From ChocPot-Mid sp043804925 (lineage in GTDB: Bacteria > Bacteroidota > Ignavibacteria > Kapaibacteriales > UBA2268), in assembly GCA_043804925.1 (NCBI GenBank), contig JAZDIP010000104.1:62001-126000 (forward strand): a DNA stretch of 64,000 nt, given 5' to 3'. The position numbers and the translations under genes are program-made. Shown piece after piece: positions 26,678 to 35,767 of this stretch (positions are counted from its first letter, which is position 1; every line of letters starts with the position of its first letter). A model generated the notes under the pieces. That model saw only the letters and a program-made list of their open reading frames with translations, was not told the DNA's origin and made no database searches.

Positions 26678-27394
26678 TTAATAAATATATTCATAAACAA
26701 ATTTACCGGTAATCTCTCCATCTTGATAATGAATTTTTTCTATTAGTAAGCCCGATGAGTTATAAGAGTTAACTTCTTTTACAACATCACCCATATTTGT
26801 TTTTAATATAAATTCAATAAGTTGGTTTTTACTGTTGTATATGAATTCATTAATTTCAAATGGTTCCTCTCCGGCATCCCAAAACTCCTTTTTAATTAAA
26901 TTTCCAGATGTATCATAAAAATATATTATAGAATCTTCTTTCATGATACCCCAATAAGCGGTATAAAGTTCAGTAATAATTTTATTTTGTTCATTATAAA
27001 TATATTCGGATTCTTCCCATTTTTTATTTTTATCGTTGAAACGTGTTTTATAGATTAATCTACTACCTTCATAAGTATATGTAATATAATAATCATCATA
27101 AAGATTATCTTCATAAACAACAGATATTTTTGTGAGATAATTATCATCATCATACTCGTAAGTTTCGGCACCAACTATATCACCAAACATATTGTACAAA
27201 TCACATTGTACGATTAAGTTATTTGAATAATGTTCAACCTTGGCAAGTATTTTATTTCCATAAGAGCCATTTTCATAGAAATAACCCCACCATTTCACCA
27301 TCCTATAATTTTTACCTGTATTATCAGGTGTTGTTGATTCGTTACAGCCAATTAAAGTAATTAAGCTGATTAGAAATAAAATTGTCTTTTTCAT
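26678..27394 (-). CDS. Lipoprotein with YD-like repeats
   Basis: 238 residues from ATG 27394, which gives MKKTILFLISLITLIG-C17, a good lipobox. The mature part has repeats of the form Y-x-Y-D-x-x-N/G-x-L (YEYDDDNYLTKI, YDTSGNLIKKE, YNSKNQLIEFI, YNSSGLLIEKI), as in RHS/YD and in the Por-secreted protein at 55802-57163. Surface or periplasmic lipoprotein; function unknown. Confidence 0.75.
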   Translation of the reverse strand: MKKTILFLISLITLIGCNESTTPDNTGKNYRMVKWWGYFYENGSYGNKILAKVEHYSNNLIVQCDLYNMFGDIVGAETYEYDDDNYLTKISVVYEDNLYDDYYITYTYEGSRLIYKTRFNDKNKKWEESEYIYNEQNKIITELYTAYWGIMKEDSIIYFYDTSGNLIKKEFWDAGEEPFEINEFIYNSKNQLIEFILKTNMGDVVKEVNSYNSSGLLIEKIHYQDGEITGKFVYEYIY

Positions 27395-27465
27395 AATTTC
27401 ACCATTTAAAATTTTGTAAAATATATAATATATTATTTTGTTCATAAATATTAAACATCTTGTTA

Positions 27466-28062
27466 TTAATACCTTAAAGAAACCATTAGTAATGTTGACT
27501 TATCAGGATGAGCTTGTGTTGGACCAGCTATGTTCATACCAAAATCTGAACGATAAATATAAGCCAAAGATATCTGCAAATAAAACATTTCTGACATTTT
27601 GTAATCTAATCCTAAACCTACAATATTATCTAGTGGTAGCAAGTTAATGAACCCAAGAAATATTTTTGGACGAATCCTGCTCCCATATGGTTGAGAGTAA
27701 TAATTCAATATTGAAGTAAATAACAAAGCACCTTCATCAAATAAAAAATTTGTAGGAAAATGATGGCTAATCAACTCCTTTTCACTATGCTTCCAAAGCA
27801 AAATGCCAAATTCGGCACCGAGTCTGCCATTGTTCCATATTGGAAATTCTGTTGACAGATATCCAGTGATATTTCTTCCCTGAAAAGTTTCTTTCAAATT
27901 GATAACTCCAAGTCCCTGAATACCAAGACCAAGTGAGTAAATAACAGTTGGTGTATGAATTTGAACAGCAGAATCTTTTTTGAAATTTTCGATTGTGTCC
28001 TGTTCATTTGCTAAACAGGAAAATGTGTAAATGAAGAAGAAGAACAGAATAAGTTTTTTCAT
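27466..28062 (-). CDS. Outer-membrane barrel-like protein, unknown
   Basis: 198 residues from ATG 28062 (MKKLILFFFFIYTFSCLA signal peptide). The mature part is barrel-like (GRLGAEFGILLWK, VGLGLDYKMSEMFYLQISLAYIY) and ends VSLRY, with an aromatic last residue as in outer-membrane proteins. No family recognised. Upstream of the lipoprotein gene on the same strand, 71 bases apart. Confidence 0.65.
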   Translation of the reverse strand: MKKLILFFFFIYTFSCLANEQDTIENFKKDSAVQIHTPTVIYSLGLGIQGLGVINLKETFQGRNITGYLSTEFPIWNNGRLGAEFGILLWKHSEKELISHHFPTNFLFDEGALLFTSILNYYSQPYGSRIRPKIFLGFINLLPLDNIVGLGLDYKMSEMFYLQISLAYIYRSDFGMNIAGPTQAHPDKSTLLMVSLRY

Positions 28063-28204
28063 AACAATTAATAAAAATTGCAAATAATTACTTCTTACAT
28101 TAAATCAATTGTCTAACTTACAAAAAAAAACTTATGCAAATATTTTATTTTTTCTAACTATATTGCTTTTCAGTAATATAGTTTAAGCATATTATTAAAC
28201 TCTA

Positions 28205-28360
28205 TCAGATTTCATTAGGATTAACTTCTTCGATTTTACCATTTCGTGAAATAATCATTTTTTCATTTTTTTGAATTTTCTCTTTTATCAGCTTTTTAAT
28301 TGCCCTTCTGAATCCCCTCAACACCTTATTGCGGATTTCATTATGTTCATACTTATCCAT
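28205..28360 (-). CDS. Small basic protein coupled to zeta-type toxin
   Basis: 51 residues from ATG 28360. Sequence rich in Lys/Arg (LRGFRRAIKKLIKEKIQKN) with a C-terminal KMIISRNGKIEEVNPNEI. Its start overlaps the end of the zeta gene by 8 bases, so the two are co-translated. A partner or antitoxin is the plain reading, but zeta toxins usually have an upstream epsilon antitoxin, and this protein does not resemble epsilon. Confidence 0.65.
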   Translation of the reverse strand: MDKYEHNEIRNKVLRGFRRAIKKLIKEKIQKNEKMIISRNGKIEEVNPNEI

Positions 28361-28928
28361 TATACATCTCCATAATTTGTTTGTATTTTTTTGAGTTATT
28401 ATATTTGGTATGTAGGTTTTTACCACCTTCAGCTAAAAGAATTGGTGAATTTGTGGAATTATCAATAAATAACCATGAATCAACTATCTCTTTGTAGATT
28501 AAGAAAAAATTTTTCAATCCTCTTTCATAGCGTCTTATTAATACTTCCTTATCAATTCCATGACCGCCATTTTTAACTCTTTCCATTACACGTTTATAAG
28601 CTAAATTGTGGGAGTCAAGATACAGAAAAATCAATGTACTTATATAGCCAGCAGAATTTATTTGTTTAATAAAATTAATAAGGTAATGTGATGATAATGT
28701 TGTTTCAACAGCAAAATCAATTTTTTTAGAAGAAAGCTCCTTTATCCTGTTTAGCATAATTTTACCTGCACTAATAGCAACTGACTCAGGTTGAAAAGGT
28801 GACAGACCCTTGGCTATTTCATCAGCATTTACAAATTCCTTACAATTTAAGTTATCCGGTAAAAAAGTATTTGAGGCAGTTGTTTTACCTGCCCCATTAC
28901 ATCCTGCTATTATGTACAAATTTGGCAT
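28353..28928 (-). CDS. Zeta-toxin-family kinase
   Basis: 191 residues. P-loop G9-CNGAGKT16, then NADEIAKGLSP with the catalytic Asp36 typical of zeta (UDP-N-acetylglucosamine kinase), the phrase DFAVETTLSSHYLINFI, and LYLDSHNLAYKRVMERVKNGGHGI, as in the family. In intact systems zeta phosphorylates a cell-wall precursor and stops growth. No N-terminal epsilon gene is upstream; a 51-residue protein lies downstream. Confidence 0.9.
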   Translation of the reverse strand: MPNLYIIAGCNGAGKTTASNTFLPDNLNCKEFVNADEIAKGLSPFQPESVAISAGKIMLNRIKELSSKKIDFAVETTLSSHYLINFIKQINSAGYISTLIFLYLDSHNLAYKRVMERVKNGGHGIDKEVLIRRYERGLKNFFLIYKEIVDSWLFIDNSTNSPILLAEGGKNLHTKYNNSKKYKQIMEMYNG

Positions 28929-29025
28929 ATAATCCTTAATTAATTTTTCACAAAGTTAATAATGTTTATTTGATTAACAAAATACAATTAAACTATTACT
29001 GCTTTTTAACATTTGTTATAGTTAA

Positions 29026-29787
29026 TTAATCATCAAGACTCATATCTTCAGGATAATATATCTTCTCCAAAACAAGCCCCTGCGGAGGAGCTATCGGTGA
29101 TATTAATTCACGGTTCTCTTGCTCTAATGATTCCCGAATGTCTTTAATGCTTCTTTTCCCACGTGCAACATCGAGCATTGCTCCAACCAACGAACGAACC
29201 ATGCCGTAAACAAACCTGTCCGCTTTAATGTGAAGGATATATTGATTGTCTGAAATCCGTTCCCATTCACACTTCTCCACAGTGCAAATATAGTTTTTAG
29301 TATCCGAATTCAATTTTGAAAATGTCGTGAAGTTGTGTTTCCCAAGAAATACTTTAGCAGATGCGAATAATTTTTCAATATCAAGTTTATATCTTATATA
29401 AGTTGAATAGCGGTTCAAAAAAGGAGTTTCTTTCAAATGTATCGAATACGAATACTCCCTTGAAATAGCATCAAACCTTGCATTGAATTTTTTGTCGGTA
29501 AGAACGGCATCAGTGATTCTGATATCAAGCGGCAAATTTCCATTAATTGCTTTTACAATTTTCTTCTGTGGTATTTTTAACTCATTTTCCAAAACAGCGT
29601 GAGCGACCATACCTCTGGCATGCACACCTGCATCAGTTCTGCCGGCACCAACCAAATTGATTTGTTCACCTGTTAGTGAAAAATATGCTTTCTGAATTTC
29701 TTCCTGAACAGTAGGGGCATTTGGCTGGATTTGCCATCCGCCGTAGTTAGTTCCATCATACTCTATTTTCAGGATTAGTGTCTGCAA
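29026..29787 (-). CDS. truA: tRNA pseudouridine(38-40) synthase TruA
   Basis: Isomerises uridines 38-40 in tRNA anticodon arms. 253 residues, full length. Catalytic Asp52 lies in GAGRTDAGVHA; YDGTNYGGWQIQP near the start and FVYGMVRSLVGAMLDVARGK near the end are family signatures. Single gene. Confidence 0.95.
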   Translation of the reverse strand: MQTLILKIEYDGTNYGGWQIQPNAPTVQEEIQKAYFSLTGEQINLVGAGRTDAGVHARGMVAHAVLENELKIPQKKIVKAINGNLPLDIRITDAVLTDKKFNARFDAISREYSYSIHLKETPFLNRYSTYIRYKLDIEKLFASAKVFLGKHNFTTFSKLNSDTKNYICTVEKCEWERISDNQYILHIKADRFVYGMVRSLVGAMLDVARGKRSIKDIRESLEQENRELISPIAPPQGLVLEKIYYPEDMSLDD

Positions 29788-29833
29788 TTGATATAAATGA
29801 AATATTATATTTAAATCAACATTAATTATGCCA

Positions 29834-29859
29834 AATTACACAGAGTTTCACAGAGAATT
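29834..29859 (+). repeat. ACACAGAG repeat, left flank of GxxExxY gene
   Basis: Reads TTACACAGAGTTTCACAGAG on the plus strand, touching the 3' end of the GxxExxY gene. The right flank at 30241 carries the same family in the opposite direction (CTCTGTG). Confidence 0.8.
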
Positions 29860-30229
29860 ATAGAATAAATCTCCTGATACCATTTTTTAACATTGTAACA
29901 TTAAAATTGATTAAAAGTCCGATCTTTTTATTTGAAAATTTCAAATATGTAAGAATTTGAGCTTCATGCACCGGATTAAATTCATCAACAGTTTTTAGTT
30001 CAACAACAACCAGGTCTTCAATCAATAAATCAATTCGATAACCACATTCTAATTTCTTATCTTTATATACTACAGGAACAGGTTTTTGCCTTTCGTATGA
30101 TAGCCCTGCTTTCTGTAACTCATACGACAAACATTCCTCATATGCGGATTCTAATAATCCGGGACCTAAATTCCTGTGAACTTCTATTGCACGGCCAATT
30201 ATTAGCTCAGTTATTTTATTTAAATCCAT
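29858..30229 (-). CDS. GxxExxY protein, copy 1
   Basis: 123 residues from ATG 30229 (a second ATG 7 codons up lies in the repeat itself). The naming motif is present: GPGLLESAYEECLSYEL. A later part, GYRIDLLIEDLVVVELKTVDEFNPVHEAQILTYLK, has the D...ExK pattern of PD-(D/E)xK nuclease folds. Function unknown. The gene lies between inverted copies of the ACACAGAG/CTCTGTG repeat, whose right flank forms its ribosome-binding region (GCACAGAGGAAGAATTTTT). Confidence 0.9.
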   Translation of the reverse strand: MDLNKITELIIGRAIEVHRNLGPGLLESAYEECLSYELQKAGLSYERQKPVPVVYKDKKLECGYRIDLLIEDLVVVELKTVDEFNPVHEAQILTYLKFSNKKIGLLINFNVTMLKNGIRRFIL

Positions 30230-30240
30230 AAAAATTCTTC

Positions 30241-30380
30241 CTCTGTGCAACTCTGTGAATTCTCAGTGCAACTACAATACTAAATTTATTAAATACTATT
30301 ATAAAAAATTACAAAGCAATAGTTCTACAAATTCTTTCTCTGTGGAACTCTGTGAATTCTCAGTGCAACTCTGTGTAACT
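30241..30380 (-). repeat. CTCTGTG repeats, right flank of GxxExxY gene
   Basis: Two direct copies (30241-30273 and 30340-30371) of about 32 bases reading CTCTGTGSAACTCTGTGAAT then TCTCAGTGCAACT, with CTCTGTGTAACT at the far end. Orientation is opposite to the left flank. Confidence 0.85.
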
Positions 30381-30406
30381 ATATTTTTTAAAATTTATAA
30401 AAAAAA

Positions 30407-31792
30407 CTATTTAATAACTTCAAACCTTGCCTGGAAAAATCTTAGATAAGGAGGTTCATAAATCATCTTCAAACCCTTTGCCTCATGCCGTTTTTCGAAA
30501 AGCTCTATAACGCCATAAGCCGCTACATCCAAATGTGCCTGAGTATAAACCCTTCTTGGAAATGTCAACCTAACCAATTCCAATTTAGGCATGTTATGCT
30601 CTCCTGTCTCCGGATTTCTTCCTGCTGAAACGACGCCTCTTTCCATACCTCGTACACCTGAATTAACATAAAGGTCAGACGCTAACTTCTGAGCAGGAAA
30701 TTGTTCCTGAGGTATATGGTCATAAAACTTCTTTGCATTTAAAAATATTGCATGTCCGCCAGCCGGCTTAACTATCGGAATATTTTCTTCCTCGAGTAAA
30801 TCGCTGAAATATTTCACCTGTTTTACCCTGAATGAAATGTTTTGTTCTTCTAAAGCTTCTTCCATACCACGAGCCATTGCTTCCATATCACGCCCCGCTA
30901 ATCCACCATAAGTATGCAATCCTTCATATACAACAACCATATTCCTTAATTTCTGAAACAGTTCGTAATCATTGCATGCAACAAAACCACCGATATTAAC
31001 AAGCAAATCTTTTTTACCACTCATAGTAGCAGCATCAGAGTAAGAGCAAAATTCCTTATGTATTTCAGCAACGGATTTATTTTCATAACCTTTTTCTCGT
31101 TGCTGAATGAAATATGCATTTTCCATATTTCTTGTGGCATCAAGAACAACCATTATGTTATGCTTCTTTGCCAAATCATGAACCTGCTTCATGTTTTCCA
31201 TTGAAACCGGCTGTCCACCTGCCATGTTCACAGGAGCACCAACGGTAATATAAGCAATATTTTCAGCACCTTTTTCTTTGATTAATTTCTCAAATTTATT
31301 AATATCTACATTTCCTTTGAACGGATGAATTGCATCGGGGTCATGTGCTTCATCGAGTATGACATCAACAAACTTTCCACCGGCTAACTCCTGATGAAGT
31401 CGCGTTGTTGTAAAGTACATATTTCCGGCTACGTATTGACCTTTTTTAATAACAGTTTGTGAGAGCATATGCTCTGCACCTCTGCCCTGATGTGTTGGTA
31501 CAAGATACTTATAACCATAATATTTTCTGACATTATCTTCAAGATAATAATAATTCTTGCTTCCGGCATAAGCTTCATCACCCATCATCATTCCTGCCCA
31601 TTGGTAATCGCTCATAGCGTTTGTACCGCTGTCTGTCAGCAAATCAATATAAACATCTTCACTGCGAAGTAAAAAAGTATTATATCCTGCTTCTTCAATC
31701 GCTTTTTCTCTGTATTCCCTGGTTGTCATCTTCAACGGTTCTACAACTTTAATCTTATATGGTTCTGCCCAGGGTTTTTTTCTCTCTACCAT
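30407..31792 (-). CDS. Tyrosine phenol-lyase (beta-eliminating PLP enzyme)
   Basis: Splits L-tyrosine to phenol, pyruvate and ammonia; related to tryptophanase. 461 residues. PLP Lys261 in MSGKKD. The phrase NTFLLRSEDVYIDLLTDSG and NAMSDYQWAGMMMGDEAY follow tyrosine phenol-lyase, not tryptophanase. Two residues that select tyrosine in the Citrobacter freundii enzyme (Thr124, Arg381) match Thr128 (MYFTTT) and Arg385 (RGMERG). Ribosome site TAAGGATAGTAAA before ATG 31792. No transporter gene adjoins it. Confidence 0.9.
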   Translation of the reverse strand: MVERKKPWAEPYKIKVVEPLKMTTREYREKAIEEAGYNTFLLRSEDVYIDLLTDSGTNAMSDYQWAGMMMGDEAYAGSKNYYYLEDNVRKYYGYKYLVPTHQGRGAEHMLSQTVIKKGQYVAGNMYFTTTRLHQELAGGKFVDVILDEAHDPDAIHPFKGNVDINKFEKLIKEKGAENIAYITVGAPVNMAGGQPVSMENMKQVHDLAKKHNIMVVLDATRNMENAYFIQQREKGYENKSVAEIHKEFCSYSDAATMSGKKDLLVNIGGFVACNDYELFQKLRNMVVVYEGLHTYGGLAGRDMEAMARGMEEALEEQNISFRVKQVKYFSDLLEEENIPIVKPAGGHAIFLNAKKFYDHIPQEQFPAQKLASDLYVNSGVRGMERGVVSAGRNPETGEHNMPKLELVRLTFPRRVYTQAHLDVAAYGVIELFEKRHEAKGLKMIYEPPYLRFFQARFEVIK

Positions 31793-31849
31793 TTTACTAT
31801 CCTTAATTTATATTTATAAAAATCAAATTTTCTATAATTTAACATATAT

Positions 31850-31866
31850 GACTGCAAAATGCAGTC
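31850..31866. repeat. Small perfect hairpin GACTGCA...TGCAGTC
   Basis: 7-bp stem, 3-base loop, in the gene-free stretch 31793-32046 (254 bases), which otherwise holds nothing I can name. Confidence 0.4.
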
Positions 31867-32046
31867 TGCATACTAGGAAATCTCAAATTTAGCTAATCTG
31901 TTAATATTAACAAAATTGCTCAACCATATTTTACTAACATAGTGTTGTCTATAGAGATGTAGAATATTTCAAATCGAATTTCCAATCCCTTTTGAGATTG
32001 TAGAGTGGCTATTCTCAAAAATCCAAACTTAAAAATTAGCAATAAA

Positions 32047-32937
32047 TTATTTTTTATTCATAATATCGCAATTTGCTTTCCAGATTAAATTATCTCCATT
32101 TGTATTGATTTTAACAGCAGAGAAATTAATATTATGAGGGATATAATCGAATTCTCCGGTTTTCTTTTTTTTCGACGGAATCGGCAAATCAATTACAGTT
32201 GCCAAACTTATTGGAACAGGTATCGGACTTAAAATATCCGTAAATTCAAGTTCTATTTCTTCTCTCCAAGGGATATTCCATTTCAAAAAGGCAATCGAGA
32301 ATTTTGTTTTTAGCTTTAATTTTTTTGGAACCGGCTTTAATAAAATATCTCCATTTCCTGCATTCTCGATTTTAAATTCTACATTATCCTTGAGATATAA
32401 ATTAACTCCGCTTGTTACAGATGCCGAAATTCCTGTGTTTTTTCCCGACAAAGATATTTCACCATCACCTTCGATTTCAATCAATGATTCAATTCTGTTA
32501 TTATTCAGCTTCAAAAATTTTAATGATTTCAAATCCACTTTAACAGTACCTTTGTCTATATCAACATAGTTGGTATATTGAATACCCAAAACATTTTTAT
32601 CGTCTTTAATCAGATTTTTTGTTTTTGGAAAATCTATAGTTATATCTTGATTTCTGTTATTTGCAACTACAGCAAGAACTCTGTTTATCATTGCCTTTTG
32701 AATTGTCAAATCTAAATTATAACCCGAAGGCAGATTGCCGGTTTTTGAATTTATATAGTTATTTACAACATCAAGCTTGATTCTGGAATCCTCAATTTTC
32801 TTATTTGACTCCTCAATTGTTGGCAGTTCAATAGTCGAACATGAAATTATTATAAAAGCAAAAATAAAAAATAGATATTTTATATATTTCAAATTATTAG
32901 TAATTAGTAATTGGCAATTAGTAATTAATGAACTCAT
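32047..32937 (-). CDS. Lipoprotein of unknown function, repeat-derived N-terminus
   Basis: 296 residues. Lipobox-like IIIS-C33, preceded by a hydrophobic segment at 19-32. The first 15 residues (SSLITNCQLLITNN) are encoded by the intergenic repeat TAGTAATTGGCAATTAGTAA, so an original start nearer the hydrophobic segment (TTG at codon 16) is likely. The mature part is beta-rich with phrases such as LIEIEGDGEISLSGKNTG. Overlaps the gene upstream by ATGA; third gene of an Ogg2-led operon. Confidence 0.65.
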   Translation of the reverse strand: MSSLITNCQLLITNNLKYIKYLFFIFAFIIISCSTIELPTIEESNKKIEDSRIKLDVVNNYINSKTGNLPSGYNLDLTIQKAMINRVLAVVANNRNQDITIDFPKTKNLIKDDKNVLGIQYTNYVDIDKGTVKVDLKSLKFLKLNNNRIESLIEIEGDGEISLSGKNTGISASVTSGVNLYLKDNVEFKIENAGNGDILLKPVPKKLKLKTKFSIAFLKWNIPWREEIELEFTDILSPIPVPISLATVIDLPIPSKKKKTGEFDYIPHNINFSAVKINTNGDNLIWKANCDIMNKK

Positions 32938-33689
32938 GATTTCACCTCAATTTTATCAAGATTCAAACCAATTAGAATTTTCTCATTAAAAAACAATATG
33001 TCATTAATTTTCAATATAAATTTCACATTTCTATCTGGATTGATTATCGTAAGATTAATATTAGATTTAACATCTGTTTTACTCCCCGCTATTTGAATTT
33101 CATTTTCAATATTTAGAGGAATTTTTAAAGGAGGTAAGCTCTTGTTCAAATTTGCCAGATTTAATTTTATAAGTTTTTTGATTAATTCTTCTGCCGATGA
33201 ATAAATCCCTCTCGTTGTAAGTATCGGGGAAATATTAAAAGGTTCTACTTTTAACAGCAAATCCTTTCCTTTAGTTTCAATCATTATTAAACAGTCAAGC
33301 AATAGGTTAACATCTATATTATGAGTTTCATTATGTGCCAAAAGTTCAAATGAAGCAATTGCCGAGCCATTGACAAGTTTTGCTTCAACGCCTTTAATCA
33401 CATAATCCGTGGCATCGTCAAGCATTCCCGTAGCAGATTCATAATTATCAAGAAGATTATTCATAAACTTCTCATCAAGAACGACTGTTAAGTCATAGTC
33501 GCTTATCCCTGAACCTGCTTCAAGTCTTTTTTCTAATGCCTGTGCCGATTTCAACTGTAATTCCAATATCTTTGCTTGCCGAGCTTTTTCAAATTGTCCA
33601 TTATCAAAACCAACACCTGCTATATGCTCGACGATTCCGCAAGCAGACAACAATGTAACTGATAATAACAAAATTAATAATTTTCTCAT
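32934..33689 (-). CDS. Lipoprotein of unknown function
   Basis: 251 residues with lipobox LLSA-C17. The mature part has KAEQ-rich helix (LQLKSAQALEKRLEAGSGI) and then strand-rich sequence. Shares ATGA with both neighbours, so it is made with them. It and the following lipoprotein (32047) show a similar layout and may act together in the periplasm. No family recognised. Confidence 0.65.
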   Translation of the reverse strand: MRKLLILLLSVTLLSACGIVEHIAGVGFDNGQFEKARQAKILELQLKSAQALEKRLEAGSGISDYDLTVVLDEKFMNNLLDNYESATGMLDDATDYVIKGVEAKLVNGSAIASFELLAHNETHNIDVNLLLDCLIMIETKGKDLLLKVEPFNISPILTTRGIYSSAEELIKKLIKLNLANLNKSLPPLKIPLNIENEIQIAGSKTDVKSNINLTIINPDRNVKFILKINDILFFNEKILIGLNLDKIEVKS

Positions 33690-34321
33690 TTCAATATCTC
33701 ACCTGTTTCATAACTCCAAAATAATAAATCCAATTCATCTATTGGTATTCCTGTCGATTTAGCAAATTCCTGAAATTTCTTTTCAACTTCAAAGTATTGT
33801 TTTGCAGAACTCACTTTCGGAATTTCTTTATAAACCTTGCAAATTACAAGATGCTTCAAAATGTGCCTGTCCAAAATTGCTAAATCTCTGTATCCGATAT
33901 TCCTCAAAAAATGAGATGCTTCTTTATAACCGAAACCATCCACCGTATCTTTAATTTTATTCCGTTTATCGAATGCCTGTAAATCCGAATTTATTGTCTC
34001 AATAACTTTTGGATAATTTTCAACTAATTTAACAAGTCTAATTGCTTTTTGATTATGAAATCTGACATAATGCTCCTTATCTTCTAATATCTTAACCGGA
34101 TTAAACGGCTTATTAAAAAAATCAGCTTTCTTCAACTTTTCAATAACCTGAAAAGCATTCTTTGCTCTCGATTGAGGAGTGCATATACAAAACGCTAACT
34201 CATAGAAATACTCGGATTCCGAAACCAAAGAAAATTCCCTCAGTCTTTTCCTAATCGGTTTTTCCAATTCTTTGTATTTTTCTGATATATACTTCGGTAA
34301 CTTATTCTTTATATTAATCAA
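33686..34321 (-). CDS. ogg: 8-oxoguanine DNA glycosylase/AP lyase (Ogg2 type)
   Basis: Removes 8-oxoguanine and nicks the site. 211 residues, helix-hairpin-helix family; short form as in archaeal Ogg. Catalytic Lys133 lies in DGFGYKEASHFLRNIGYRDL and catalytic Asp151 in AILDRHIL. First gene of an operon with two lipoproteins, overlapping the second by 4 bases; the functional link is not clear. Confidence 0.9.
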   Translation of the reverse strand: MINIKNKLPKYISEKYKELEKPIRKRLREFSLVSESEYFYELAFCICTPQSRAKNAFQVIEKLKKADFFNKPFNPVKILEDKEHYVRFHNQKAIRLVKLVENYPKVIETINSDLQAFDKRNKIKDTVDGFGYKEASHFLRNIGYRDLAILDRHILKHLVICKVYKEIPKVSSAKQYFEVEKKFQEFAKSTGIPIDELDLLFWSYETGEILK

Positions 34322-34355
34322 AGTAATCTTGAAATCCGTATTTAGTAATCAGTAA

Positions 34356-35558
34356 TTATTTGCAACACCCAACTTCTTTCATGCACTTTTTGATTCTTTC
34401 CAAAGTTCTTTCAATATCATCATCCAATCCCATCGAAAAACGAATCAATCCGGGAGTCATTCCCATTTCCTTTTGCTCTTCTTCGGGTATTTCAGACGAA
34501 GTGCTTCTCCCCGGTGAACTGAACAATGTTTTGTAGTAACCCAAGCTGACAGCAAAGTATCCTACTTTTTCTTCCTGCATTTTAACTAAAAGATTATTTG
34601 CATTTTCAGTAGTCTCTGCATCAATTGTAATCATACCGCTGTAACCAAAATTCTGATTAAATAATTTTGATGCAAACTCGTATTGTGGATGGCTCGCCAA
34701 TCCCGGATATATTACCTTTATTCCCATCTTCTCAAGATTAGTTGCAATAAACAAAGCATTTTTACTATGCTGTCTCATCCTGATATGTAATGTCCTTAAA
34801 TTCTTCAAAATACTCGAAGACCTAATGCTGTCAAGGACCGGACCAATCAACATTGCAGCCCCGTCATTCACGCTTTTCATTGAACTTATAAATTCATGAG
34901 GTCCGCAAACACATCCTCCCAATGCATCACTTGCTCCGTTGATAAACTTTGTTAAGCTATGAACGACTATATGAGCACCTAATTTATATGGATTGATACA
35001 ATAAGGTGTAAATGTATTATCAACAATCAATTTTAAGTTATATTTATCTGCTAATTTCCTCAACTCTGCCAAATCAGGCAGTTCAAGCATCGGATTACTC
35101 AAAGATTCACAATATATTACCTTTGTTTTCTTATTGATTTTTTCCTCGACTGCATTCAAATCCAGTATATTCACAAAATGAGTATTAATACCTATGCGTG
35201 GAAAGAAATTCTTTAAAAGAGCATAAGTCCCTCCGTAAGTTACGCGGTGAGATATTATTTCATCACCCATTTTACATAATTGCAATAGTGTCGTACTTAT
35301 CGCTCCCATTCCCGAACCTGTTACCAAAGCATCTTCAGTACCTTCCAACAAAGCCAGAGCTTTTGAAAGATTTTCATTTGCCGGGTTCAGGTGCCGTGAA
35401 TAAAGAAAACATCCCTGCATCTCCTCCTGAAACAGTTTTTCCATTGTTGCCGGGTGCATAAATGTAAAAGTTGATGAATCAGTTATTGATGGATTAATAC
35501 CTCCATATTCACCAAAAACCTGAAAATCCTGAAAAGCATTTGCATAATCACTTGACAT
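34356..35558 (-). CDS. Cys/Met-metabolism PLP enzyme (methionine gamma-lyase/cystathionine gamma-synthase type)
   Basis: 400 residues from ATG 35558 (ribosome site GAGGAAAATAAA). PLP Lys204 is in VVHSLTKFINGASDALGG; GTEDALVTGSGMGAISTT and SLSNPMLELPDL are family phrases. Members break or make the gamma or C-S bond of methionine, homocysteine or cystathionine; I cannot fix the reaction. The last residues are GCCK, a possible metal or redox tail. Confidence 0.88.
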   Translation of the reverse strand: MSSDYANAFQDFQVFGEYGGINPSITDSSTFTFMHPATMEKLFQEEMQGCFLYSRHLNPANENLSKALALLEGTEDALVTGSGMGAISTTLLQLCKMGDEIISHRVTYGGTYALLKNFFPRIGINTHFVNILDLNAVEEKINKKTKVIYCESLSNPMLELPDLAELRKLADKYNLKLIVDNTFTPYCINPYKLGAHIVVHSLTKFINGASDALGGCVCGPHEFISSMKSVNDGAAMLIGPVLDSIRSSSILKNLRTLHIRMRQHSKNALFIATNLEKMGIKVIYPGLASHPQYEFASKLFNQNFGYSGMITIDAETTENANNLLVKMQEEKVGYFAVSLGYYKTLFSSPGRSTSSEIPEEEQKEMGMTPGLIRFSMGLDDDIERTLERIKKCMKEVGCCK

Positions 35559-35767
35559 TTTATTTTCCTCAATAATAAATTTAAAATTACAAGAACAAAT
35601 ATGCAAAAAAATGCTAAGTCAAACAAGAAGGTTTTTAATTATTACAAAATAAATAATAAATTTAATAAATATGCCCGTTTTTATTTACTTCAATTTTAGT
35701 AAATTAGTAAATATTCTCTTTTGATTAATTTAAATTTAATGATAAGGTGCTGAAAGAAAGTATTCAA

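Noticed and set aside
30407..31792. Tryptophanase call
   Set aside because: Thr128, Arg385 and the NAMSDYQWAGMMMGDEAY phrase follow tyrosine phenol-lyase.
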